5,278 nt of DNA, from positions 1 to 5,278 of the forward strand of contig DPMX01000302.1 of the NCBI GenBank assembly GCA_003540955.1, given 5' to 3'. The translations under genes were made by a program, and so were the position numbers. Positions 1 to 5,278 of this stretch are shown piece by piece. Origin of the DNA: Gammaproteobacteria bacterium. GTDB taxonomy: Bacteria > Pseudomonadota > Gammaproteobacteria > Ga0077536. Positions within the stretch are counted from its first letter, which is position 1; the number at the start of each line of letters is the position of its first letter. The notes below the pieces were generated by a model that saw nothing but the letters and a program-made list of their open reading frames with translations, was not told where the DNA came from and did no database searches.

Positions 1-1
1 T

Positions 2-559
2 GCTGCTGTGGGTTACTTCGCTTGCAAAGATGAACCGCCGCCGCCGAAGCCAGCATCGAGGCCGAGGCCGAGGCCGAAGCCGAAGCCGAAGCCGAAACCA
101 AAACCGCCGGCAGATAGCGATAGAGATGGTGTCGCTAACACAAGGGACGAGTGCCCTGGAACCCCTGACGGAGTAAAGGTTGACGATGATGGATGTCCTA
201 AGAATGGTGAGAAACTCTTAAGCCTTGAGGGCATTAACTTTGATACTGATAAATCGTCGATAAAGCCTGACTCTGAAGGAGTTTTGAACAACGCAATAAG
301 CGTATTGGGTGACAATGCTAGCGTGCATGTGCGAGTAGAGGGTCACACTGACAGTCGGGGAAGCGATGCTTATAACCAGCAGTTGTCGCAAAAACGGGCA
401 GAGGCTGTAACCACATACCTCATTAACGGTGGCGTTGCGGCTGACCGTTTGTCAGCCGTCGGTTATGGAGAGAGCGCGCCGGTGGCGCCGAACGACACGG
501 CAGAGAATATGTATAGGAATCGAAGGGTCGATCTCATAGTCGTAGACAACAAGAAGTAG
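2..559 (+). CDS. OmpA-family outer-membrane protein, 3' part (5' end outside window)
   Basis: The reading frame is open to the left edge, so the GTG at 8 is an internal codon and the true start lies upstream. About 185 residues are visible. In order they are: the end of what is probably a beta-barrel (AAVGYFACKD), a proline-rich linker with eight Arg-Pro/Lys-Pro dipeptides (59-106), an acidic TSP3-like segment (DSDRDG... DECPGTPDG... DDDGCP, about 113-196) that in this family binds calcium and carries two cysteines, and a complete OmpA C-terminal domain (about 205-545). The domain shows the family motif EGHTDSRGSDAYNQQLS-KRA. The Asp at 350-352 and Arg at 395-397 are 15 residues apart, matching the two E. 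coli OmpA residues (D271, R286) that hold diaminopimelate of peptidoglycan. The inferred role is an outer-membrane protein (porin or structural) anchored to the cell wall. The barrel is not visible, so a lipoprotein with the same C-terminus cannot be excluded. A terminator follows the TAG stop. Confidence 0.93.
   Translation, partial: AAVGYFACKDEPPPPKPASRPRPRPKPKPKPKPKPPADSDRDGVANTRDECPGTPDGVKVDDDGCPKNGEKLLSLEGINFDTDKSSIKPDSEGVLNNAISVLGDNASVHVRVEGHTDSRGSDAYNQQLSQKRAEAVTTYLINGGVAADRLSAVGYGESAPVAPNDTAENMYRNRRVDLIVVDNKK
59..106 (+). repeat. Hexanucleotide repeat coding for (Arg/Lys-Pro)8 linker
   Basis: Eight in-frame six-base units, three agg-ccg then five aag-ccg or aaa-cca/aaa-ccg, encode RPRPRP followed by KPKPKPKPKP. 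The unit is a multiple of three, so gain or loss of copies changes linker length without a frameshift. It sits between the presumed barrel and the TSP3-like/OmpA domains. The tract is positively charged and probably extended, and it may act as a spacer or contact the cell wall. The last two units differ at synonymous or third positions, which should reduce slippage. Confidence 0.85.
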
Positions 560-582
560 GAGTCGGCTAACAACAAGTTCCG

Positions 583-606
583 AGCCCTCCCTAGGAGGGC
601 TTTTTT
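583..606 (+). terminator. Rho-independent terminator after the OmpA-family gene
   Basis: A perfect 8-bp stem, AGCCCTCC (583-590) with GGAGGGCT (594-601), encloses a 3-nt loop (cta) and runs straight into six T residues (601-606). It begins 23 nt past the OmpA stop codon. There is no matching T-run on the other strand, so it appears to act only on rightward transcription and would not by itself stop the converging thrB transcript. Confidence 0.93.
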
Positions 607-672
607 ATTGCTCCGTTTCAAGTGCCGTCGAATTTGATCAGAACGATATCGTGAGTACTGCAACCGGTAGAG

Positions 673-1626
673 CTAAGACCACACTGATTGCAATTGGTCT
701 GAATGAAGTTGGCAGTGTTGGAGTACTGTTTTAAAGGGGGCGGGATCTTTGATGTGTGTGAGATGGCCATGTCGTGGAAATAGTTGGTCTTTTAAACGAG
801 ATAACCAGAAACGCAAGCCCGCTGCTCGTAGAGATGGGAGCCATGCCTCGATTTCCATTGTATCGACGACACGGGTTTCAGAATAAGCCTGAACTAGCGC
901 TTTGGCGCACGGCTGGTTGAAGACAGTTTCGTCGCTCCCAAAACACCAATCGCTCACAGTTACCGCGAGGTCATAGATGAGAGAACCTGAGTGAGCATAG
1001 TAAAAGTCAATTAGACCTGAAAGCTTTGGTCCTTCGAATAGGACGTTATCGCGAAATAGATCTGCATGTACTACCCCTCGTTTACAATAGCTAAAATCAA
1101 AGCTTTTGCTAAACACCATTTCTCTGTCCAACAATGATTTATCCGCTGTATTCAAATGACCTCGGATTTGTTCGGCCGTAACAGCGCGCCAAGCCCGCCC
1201 ACGTTCATTTTCGCGTGTCGCTGGATAGGATTGCGCCGCGTTATGCATTGCACCGAGGGTTTTTCCGACCAAACGGCAGTGTTCAATCCCCGGTTTGTCG
1301 ATGCTGGCGCCACCTAAGCGTTCAACGAGCGCAGCGGGCTTATTTTTCACAGTGTTTAGATATTCTCCTCTTGTATTCGCAACGGGCCGAGGACTTGGAA
1401 GAGCACAGTCTGATAGGAAGGCCATCAACTCCAGGCAATACTTAAGTCCTTCGACTGATGCTTGTTCAAATATTGTTAGGACGAATCGACCTTGGTCCGT
1501 AGTAACGAAGTAATTTGAGTTTTCGATGCCTGCCTCTATACCCTCAAAATGTAGCACTTGGCCAACGAGATAAGTGCTAAGAAAGGTGTCAAGTTCGGGC
1601 TCACTGAGCTTCGTATAGACTGACAT
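673..1626 (-). CDS. thrB: Homoserine kinase, APH-fold type
   Basis: This 317-residue protein probably phosphorylates homoserine with ATP to O-phosphohomoserine, the step before threonine synthase, in the cytoplasm. It belongs to the aminoglycoside-phosphotransferase-like ThrB family found in Pseudomonas (about 316 residues there), not the GHMP-kinase ThrB of E. coli. Visible signatures are the N-terminal GIEAGIENSNYFV (about 29-41), an ATP-site beta strand followed by the RFVLTIFE stretch, the catalytic loop VVHADLFRDNVLF (185-197, with H187, D189 and N194), the metal-binding IDFY (D207) and the conserved LRFWLSRL (271-278). The ATG at 1626 gives the N-terminus expected for the family (MSVYTKLSEPEL). 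No good Shine-Dalgarno is visible before it. It lies 57 nt downstream of the DUF2782 gene, probably on the same transcript, and converges on the OmpA-family gene. A related sugar or choline kinase is possible but less likely given the full-length match and the neighbours. Confidence 0.93.
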   Translation of the reverse strand: MSVYTKLSEPELDTFLSTYLVGQVLHFEGIEAGIENSNYFVTTDQGRFVLTIFEQASVEGLKYCLELMAFLSDCALPSPRPVANTRGEYLNTVKNKPAALVERLGGASIDKPGIEHCRLVGKTLGAMHNAAQSYPATRENERGRAWRAVTAEQIRGHLNTADKSLLDREMVFSKSFDFSYCKRGVVHADLFRDNVLFEGPKLSGLIDFYYAHSGSLIYDLAVTVSDWCFGSDETVFNQPCAKALVQAYSETRVVDTMEIEAWLPSLRAAGLRFWLSRLKDQLFPRHGHLTHIKDPAPFKTVLQHCQLHSDQLQSVWS

Positions 1627-1651
1627 GAGACTAGTTTGGCTCGCTAGCAGC

Positions 1652-1664
1652 GGTGAGACTCACC
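1652..1664. repeat. Short perfect palindrome in the DUF2782-thrB gap
   Basis: GGTGAG-A-CTCACC is a perfect 6-base inverted repeat around a single central base. It lies in the 57-nt gap between the DUF2782 stop and the thrB start, about 26 nt upstream of the thrB ATG. The one-base centre is too tight for a stable RNA hairpin. If it has a role, a dimeric protein site is more plausible, but chance cannot be excluded. Confidence 0.35.
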
Positions 1665-1684
1665 TTCCAATTCGGATGGGTGTG

Positions 1685-2035
1685 CTACCAGCTAAAGATT
1701 ACCCACTGTGGGACTTGAAAGGGGTTATATAAGTCACTCATCCGGGACTCCATTAGTCCGTCCCCATCACGATCGATAAAATAATAGGGTTTGCCGATAA
1801 AAGGCGTAATCTTAACCATGTACAATCGCCCGTTAACCCGGTACTCCTCAACGGTCGCATCCTCGCGTTGGATGATGGTAACTTCAGGTTCCATTTGTTC
1901 GTCGTGTTCGACGAAATCAGGTGGGGCGATGGGCTCCGGGAGTGGTTTTGAATCTGCCGCGGCTCCGGGAACGAGGGTATATGATAGTAGACCTACCAAA
2001 GCAAGGACCAATATGACGGAGTTTTTACGATACAT
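1685..2035 (-). CDS. DUF2782 family secreted small protein
   Basis: The product has 116 residues and an unknown biochemical function. It begins MYRKN, followed by a hydrophobic stretch (about 7-23) and an Ala-rich site (AAA, 25-27), so it reads as a Sec signal peptide with cleavage near residue 27 and probable export to the periplasm. No lipobox cysteine is present. A Pro-rich acidic spacer (31-50) leads to the conserved DUF2782 core: PEVTIIQRE, EEYRVNGRLYMVKITP, then a stretch ending VPQWVIFSW at the very C-terminus. Residues 88-96 (DRDGDGLME) match an EF-hand/dockerin-like calcium loop, D-x-D-x-D-G-x-x-E. In Pseudomonas a gene of this family likewise sits between thrB and a divergent polA, so this is conserved neighbourhood and not proof of shared function. 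The ATG at 2035 is preceded by only a weak purine-rich stretch (aaaagatag). Confidence 0.9.
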   Translation of the reverse strand: MYRKNSVILVLALVGLLSYTLVPGAAADSKPLPEPIAPPDFVEHDEQMEPEVTIIQREDATVEEYRVNGRLYMVKITPFIGKPYYFIDRDGDGLMESRMSDLYNPFQVPQWVIFSW

Positions 2036-2268
2036 CTATCTTTTACTCGACTAGAGAGTTCGTTCTAAATGGTAATGTGAAATAGCATAGCATCTATGTT
2101 TAACCAAATCTTCTGCGGTTTAGGCCGTTAACTTGGAGCACGTGGCATAGTGCAACCTCGTGATCGGAATTTCCTGGAGCGTAGCCTCGGTCTAGCATTC
2201 CCGACTAATAGGCCTAATCCCAGGGATGGGCGGGTACGGTTTCTGGCTAACTACTGGATAGGTTGATT
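2036..2268. other. Divergent intergenic region between the DUF2782 gene and polA
   Basis: This 233-nt region must hold the polA promoter on the forward strand and, in the other direction, the promoter for DUF2782-thrB. I see no convincing -35/-10 pair for either. The best reverse-strand candidate is an extended -10, TGCTATGCT (complement of 2084-2092), without a good -35. On the forward strand CATAGT (2146-2151) and TAGCAT (2193-2198) are weak -10-like matches. It also holds a tandem ATAGCATAGCAT (2083-2093 area) and an 11-base palindrome ATCCC-A-GGGAT (2217-2227). There is no tRNA, no recognisable small RNA and no credible ORF. Confidence 0.5.
2256..2262 (+). promoter_or_regulatory. Ribosome binding site deciding the polA start
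   Basis: GGATAGG resembles a Shine-Dalgarno sequence and ends 6 nt before the ATG at 2269, which is normal spacing. It abuts the in-frame TTG at 2263 with no gap, so it cannot serve that codon. This favours ATG 2269 as the start. Confidence 0.65.
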
Positions 2269-4971
2269 ATGTCAATTAAAAAACTTGTTCTAATCGATGG
2301 TTCATCTTACCTCTATCGCGCCTTTCACGCTTTGCCTTCACTGAAAAACTCGAAAGGATCCCCAACAGGAGCGATTCATGGTGTCATCGCGATGCTGAGA
2401 AATCTTTATGAAGAGTACCAGCCTGACTACTTCGCGGTCGTATTTGATCCGAAAGGCAAAACACTACGTGATGAATACTATCCGGCGTACAAGGCCAACC
2501 GACCCGCTATGCCAGAGGAGCTGCGCACTCAAATATCACCGATTCACGAACTTGTGCGAGCATTTGGGTACCCCTTGGTTATGGTTGAAAAGGTTGAGGC
2601 CGATGATGTTATTGGCACACTTGCACGAGCAGCTGCGGAGAAAAATATTGAGGTCGTTATATCCACGGGTGACAAGGATATGGCACAACTTGTGTGTGAC
2701 CACATTCGCTTGGTGAATACCATGGATAATTCGGTGCTTGATGTTGCTGGAGTGGTGAAAAAGTTTGGTGTTCGACCCGATCAAATCGTCGATTATTTGA
2801 CTTTGATTGGTGACAAAGTTGATAACATTCCAGGGGTCGATAAAGTTGGACCGAAGACAGCTGTAAAGTGGTTAGAAAAGTATGACACGCTCGACAGCCT
2901 ACTCATGAATGCTGGGGAAATATCTGGCAAGGTTGGTGAAAACCTTCGGAAAAGCATAGATAAACTCCCGTTATCCAAGCGTTTGGTCACCATTGTCGAC
3001 GACGTTCCTTTGGGTGTCCGATTTGATGAGCTGCGTCCGGGAGAATGGGATCGGGGCCGCCTGACTGACCTATTTCGCAACTTGGAATTTAAATCATGGC
3101 TGAAACAACTCGGGGACGAAAAAGTACCTGATCGCGACAAGTCCAACACTAGGACCGGAAAAGATATTGTGTACGAGACAATTTTGGACCAAAGTCGCCT
3201 TAATCATTGGCTTGATTTGTTACAAGAAGCTGATTACTTTGCGTTCGATACTGAAACGACGAGCCTAAATTACATAGAGGCAGAACTCGTAGGACTATCG
3301 TTTTCTGTTGTGCCTGGGAAAGCCGCATATGTACCGGTTGGACACGATTACGACGGTGCGCCAAAGCAATTAGACTGTGCATTTGTACTAAGCCGTATGC
3401 GCGCACTGCTCGAAGATCCGAGTAAGTCTAAACTGGGCCACAATCTAAAATATGACCGCAATGTGCTATTGAATCATGGTATCGAACTTAATGGAATTGC
3501 ATACGATACTATGCTGGAATCCTATGTTTTGAATAGCGTAGCTAGTCGGCACGATCTAGGTACGTTGGCTTTGCAACACTTGAATCGGGAAACAATCCAC
3601 TTTGAAGATGTAGCTGGCAAAGGTGTAAAGCAACTCCCATTCAATAAAGTTAAACTGGAGCAAGCAACACAGTATGCCGCCGAAGACGCCGAAGCTTGTT
3701 TGTGTTTACATAAAAAATTAATGCCTCGATTGCGTGATACAGAAACTGTGCTATCGGTTTTCGTAGATATTGAGCGACCCTTAATACCCGTTCTTTCGCG
3801 CGTTGAACGTTTCGGGGTTTTAATCGATTGCGATATGTTGGCTACACAAAGCGAGGAGATTAAGGGTCGGCTTGATGAGCTTGAGTCCGAGGCCCATGAA
3901 TTTGCGGGTGAGGTTTTTAATATCGGATCGCATAAACAGATCCAGGCGATATTGTTCGAAAAGCTAGGCCTGCCAGTGAAGGCTAAGACGCCGAAAGGTC
4001 AACCGTCCACAGCTGAATCCGTATTGATGGAGCTAGCGGATGATTATCCATTACCTAAACTAATCCTTGAGTACCGCGCGCTTAGCAAATTGAAATCTAC
4101 TTACACGGATAAGTTACCACTTGAGGTGTCTCCGGTCACCGGCCGCATTCATACTAGTTATCATCAGGCTGTCACCGCAACTGGTCGTCTTTCTTCGTCT
4201 AATCCAAACTTACAAAATATCCCGATAAGAACCGCGGAGGGACGTCGGATTCGTCATGCTTTTGTAGCGCCCCCCGGTCGTGTACTGATCGCAGCAGACT
4301 ATTCGCAAATAGAACTTAGAATTATGGCCCACCTGTCGCAAGATAAAGGGTTGCTGGATGCATTCCGATCTGGAGCCGACGTACACAGAACAACGGCGGC
4401 TGAGATTCTAGGCATTTCGCTTGATAAGGTAACTGCTGAACAACGGCGCGCAGCGAAAGCAGTGAACTTTGGGTTGATCTATGGAATGTCGGCATATGGT
4501 CTGGGCCGACAACTTGGCATTGATCGAGTTACAGCGCAGGAATATGTGGATCTCTATTTCGCTCGTTACCCGGGCGTGCGATCGTTCATGGAAGACACGA
4601 AAGAATCGGCTCGTTCTGCAGGATTCGTCGAGACGATTTTTGGCCGTCGCCTTTATTTACCGGAGATCAATGCTAGTAATGCACAGCTTCGTCAATACGC
4701 CCAACGCACCGCGATCAACGCTCCGATGCAAGGTACTGCGGCCGATATCATCAAACGAGCGATGATCTCGGTTGATGCTTGGATCATCAAAGATAATGCC
4801 CCAGCTAATCTGATTATGCAGGTACACGATGAACTGGTACTTGAAGTGGATGCGGACTCGGTTGAGTCTGTCTCTGCACGTATATGTCGGTTAATGGCCG
4901 AAGCGGTCGAGATCAGCGTCCCGTTGGTCGTTGATGTGGGTTGTGGGCCGAATTGGGACGAGGCCCATTAG
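2269..4971 (+). CDS. polA: DNA polymerase I
   Basis: A 900-residue polymerase that removes RNA primers, fills gaps and acts in excision repair. The 5' nuclease domain (about 1-290) has LVLIDGSSYLYRAFHALP (D10), EADDVIG (E110, D112, D113), STGDKDMAQL (D135, D137) and GDKVDNIPG (D182, D185). The 3'-5' exonuclease domain keeps all three motifs: FDTET (D327, E329), GHNLKYDRN (D396) and YAAEDAE (Y469, D473), so proofreading should be active. The polymerase domain has motif A DYSQIELR (D677, E682), motif B RRAAKAVNFGLIYG (R726, K730, F734, Y738) and motif C QVHDE (H853, D854), ending NWDEAH. From the exonuclease domain on, numbering runs a constant 28 behind E. coli PolA (928 residues), so the missing residues lie before D327, mostly in a shorter linker between nuclease and exonuclease. 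ATG 2269 is preferred over TTG 2263 because of the ribosome site and the family N-terminus. No hairpin terminator is seen after the stop. Confidence 0.98.
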   Translation: MSIKKLVLIDGSSYLYRAFHALPSLKNSKGSPTGAIHGVIAMLRNLYEEYQPDYFAVVFDPKGKTLRDEYYPAYKANRPAMPEELRTQISPIHELVRAFGYPLVMVEKVEADDVIGTLARAAAEKNIEVVISTGDKDMAQLVCDHIRLVNTMDNSVLDVAGVVKKFGVRPDQIVDYLTLIGDKVDNIPGVDKVGPKTAVKWLEKYDTLDSLLMNAGEISGKVGENLRKSIDKLPLSKRLVTIVDDVPLGVRFDELRPGEWDRGRLTDLFRNLEFKSWLKQLGDEKVPDRDKSNTRTGKDIVYETILDQSRLNHWLDLLQEADYFAFDTETTSLNYIEAELVGLSFSVVPGKAAYVPVGHDYDGAPKQLDCAFVLSRMRALLEDPSKSKLGHNLKYDRNVLLNHGIELNGIAYDTMLESYVLNSVASRHDLGTLALQHLNRETIHFEDVAGKGVKQLPFNKVKLEQATQYAAEDAEACLCLHKKLMPRLRDTETVLSVFVDIERPLIPVLSRVERFGVLIDCDMLATQSEEIKGRLDELESEAHEFAGEVFNIGSHKQIQAILFEKLGLPVKAKTPKGQPSTAESVLMELADDYPLPKLILEYRALSKLKSTYTDKLPLEVSPVTGRIHTSYHQAVTATGRLSSSNPNLQNIPIRTAEGRRIRHAFVAPPGRVLIAADYSQIELRIMAHLSQDKGLLDAFRSGADVHRTTAAEILGISLDKVTAEQRRAAKAVNFGLIYGMSAYGLGRQLGIDRVTAQEYVDLYFARYPGVRSFMEDTKESARSAGFVETIFGRRLYLPEINASNAQLRQYAQRTAINAPMQGTAADIIKRAMISVDAWIIKDNAPANLIMQVHDELVLEVDADSVESVSARICRLMAEAVEISVPLVVDVGCGPNWDEAH

Positions 4972-4972
4972 C

Positions 4973-5000
4973 GGTGTCAGGTGGGCTCAATAAGGTGTCA
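4973..5000 (+). repeat. Paired GGTGTCA direct repeat after polA
   Basis: GGTGTCA occurs at 4973-4979 and again at 4994-5000. The starts are 21 bases apart, about two helical turns, so both copies would face the same side of the DNA. The pair begins two bases after the polA stop. It could be a regulator site for hisA, or chance: seven-base repeats are weak evidence. Confidence 0.3.
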
Positions 5001-5003
5001 AAT

Positions 5004-5044
5004 TAGAATAGTGCACGCTTTGTGTTTGCTTGTGCTAGAATAGT
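5004..5044 (+). promoter_or_regulatory. Candidate hisA promoter with a repeated TAGAATAGT
   Basis: TAGAATAGT occurs at 5004-5012 and 5036-5044, 32 bases apart (about three helical turns). The second copy is preceded by TG one base upstream, giving TGCTAGAAT, an extended -10 (TGnTATAAT) with one mismatch. It lies about 79 nt before the hisA start. No good -35 is found at 16-18 bases from either copy. A promoter is needed here if polA and hisA are transcribed separately, but the assignment rests on the -10 alone. Confidence 0.35.
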
Positions 5045-5119
5045 TACACCAAGCACTGATAAAACACGTCAACTAAAACCGCAGCCGCGTAAACTGAGTA
5101 ACGAACAAGCTCTAGCGTC

Positions 5120-5278
5120 ATGTTGCTGATTCCCGCAATTGATCTAAAAGACGGTAAGTGCGTGCGCCTTAAGCAGGGTCGCATGGATGACGATACCGTC
5201 TATTCCGACGACCCACTAGCAGTCGCCGCCCGTTGGATCGACGCCGGTGCAAGGCGTCTACACGTAGTCGATCTGGAT
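5120..5278 (+). CDS. hisA: Phosphoribosyl-formimino-AICAR-phosphate isomerase, 5' part (3' end outside window)
   Basis: The first 53 codons are present and the frame runs off the right edge. HisA carries out the Amadori isomerisation of ProFAR to PRFAR, the fourth step of histidine synthesis, in the cytoplasm, on a (beta/alpha)8 barrel. The visible part is the first beta-alpha unit and the start of the second: MLLIPAIDLKDGKCVRLKQG with the catalytic Asp at residue 8, then DDDTVYSDDPLAVAARW, and a strand ending LHVVDLD. The pattern rules out the paralogue HisF, which starts with a different N-terminus (typically KRIIPCLDV). The ATG fits the family start exactly, and an in-frame TAA at 5099-5101 with no other start codon between leaves no alternative upstream. 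No clear Shine-Dalgarno precedes it. The upstream neighbour is polA, 148 nt away, not hisH. hisF may follow outside the window. Confidence 0.95.
   Translation, partial: MLLIPAIDLKDGKCVRLKQGRMDDDTVYSDDPLAVAARWIDAGARRLHVVDLD

Noticed and set aside
13..315. Reverse-strand 100-codon ORF with a Gly-Phe/Gly-Leu repeat
   Set aside because: It is the antisense shadow of the Arg/Lys-Pro repeat and OmpA domain; the repeat pattern simply mirrors the Pro codons.
643..652. ACGATATCGT palindrome between the convergent genes
   Set aside because: A 10-base palindrome with no loop and no neighbouring signal is easily explained by chance; it does not act as a terminator for thrB.
463..663. Reverse-strand 66-codon ORF overlapping the OmpA end and terminator
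   Set aside because: It crosses the terminator stem, resembles no family I know, and overlaps the well-supported OmpA C-terminus.
2217..2227. ATCCC-A-GGGAT palindrome as a terminator or hairpin
   Set aside because: The one-base centre cannot form a stable loop and no T-run follows.
4481..4765. Forward 94-codon ORF inside polA
   Set aside because: It lies out of frame within the conserved polymerase domain and is a shadow of polA.
4972..5119. his leader peptide/attenuator before hisA
   Set aside because: No short ORF with consecutive His codons and no terminator hairpin with a T-run was found.
4972..5119. Spot 42/ErsA-like small RNA downstream of polA
   Set aside because: Such RNAs occur near polA in enterics and pseudomonads, but there is no terminator hairpin with a T-run and no recognisable conserved segment here.

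Overview
The window looks like ordinary chromosomal DNA from a gammaproteobacterium. A divergent polA / DUF2782-thrB arrangement of this kind is known from Pseudomonas and relatives. The PolA and HisA sequences are also close to the gammaproteobacterial pattern. I cannot name a genus: base composition is moderate, and the OmpA-polA-hisA neighbourhood is not one I can tie to a specific organism.

Layout from left to right. (1) The 3' part of a forward gene for an OmpA-family outer-membrane protein: a proline-rich linker with an Arg/Lys-Pro repeat, a calcium-binding TSP3-like segment and a complete peptidoglycan-binding OmpA domain. It ends in a clear rho-independent terminator. (2) Two reverse-strand genes, in transcription order a small secreted DUF2782 protein and then a homoserine kinase of the aminoglycoside-phosphotransferase fold (ThrB). 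They are 57 nt apart and probably form one transcript. (3) A 233-nt divergent intergenic region. (4) A full-length forward polA, DNA polymerase I, with 5' nuclease, 3'-5' exonuclease and polymerase active-site residues all present. (5) A 148-nt spacer with two short direct repeats. (6) The first 53 codons of hisA, cut by the right edge of the window.

The genes do not form one pathway. They cover envelope anchoring (OmpA), threonine synthesis (ThrB), DNA repair and Okazaki-fragment processing (PolA) and histidine synthesis (HisA). The DUF2782 protein has no known function. I found no RNA gene, CRISPR array, mobile element or integration scar, and no evidence of a novel system. The points most worth a second look are the low-complexity tract in the OmpA linker, the EF-hand-like loop in the DUF2782 protein, and hisA lying next to polA instead of hisH.
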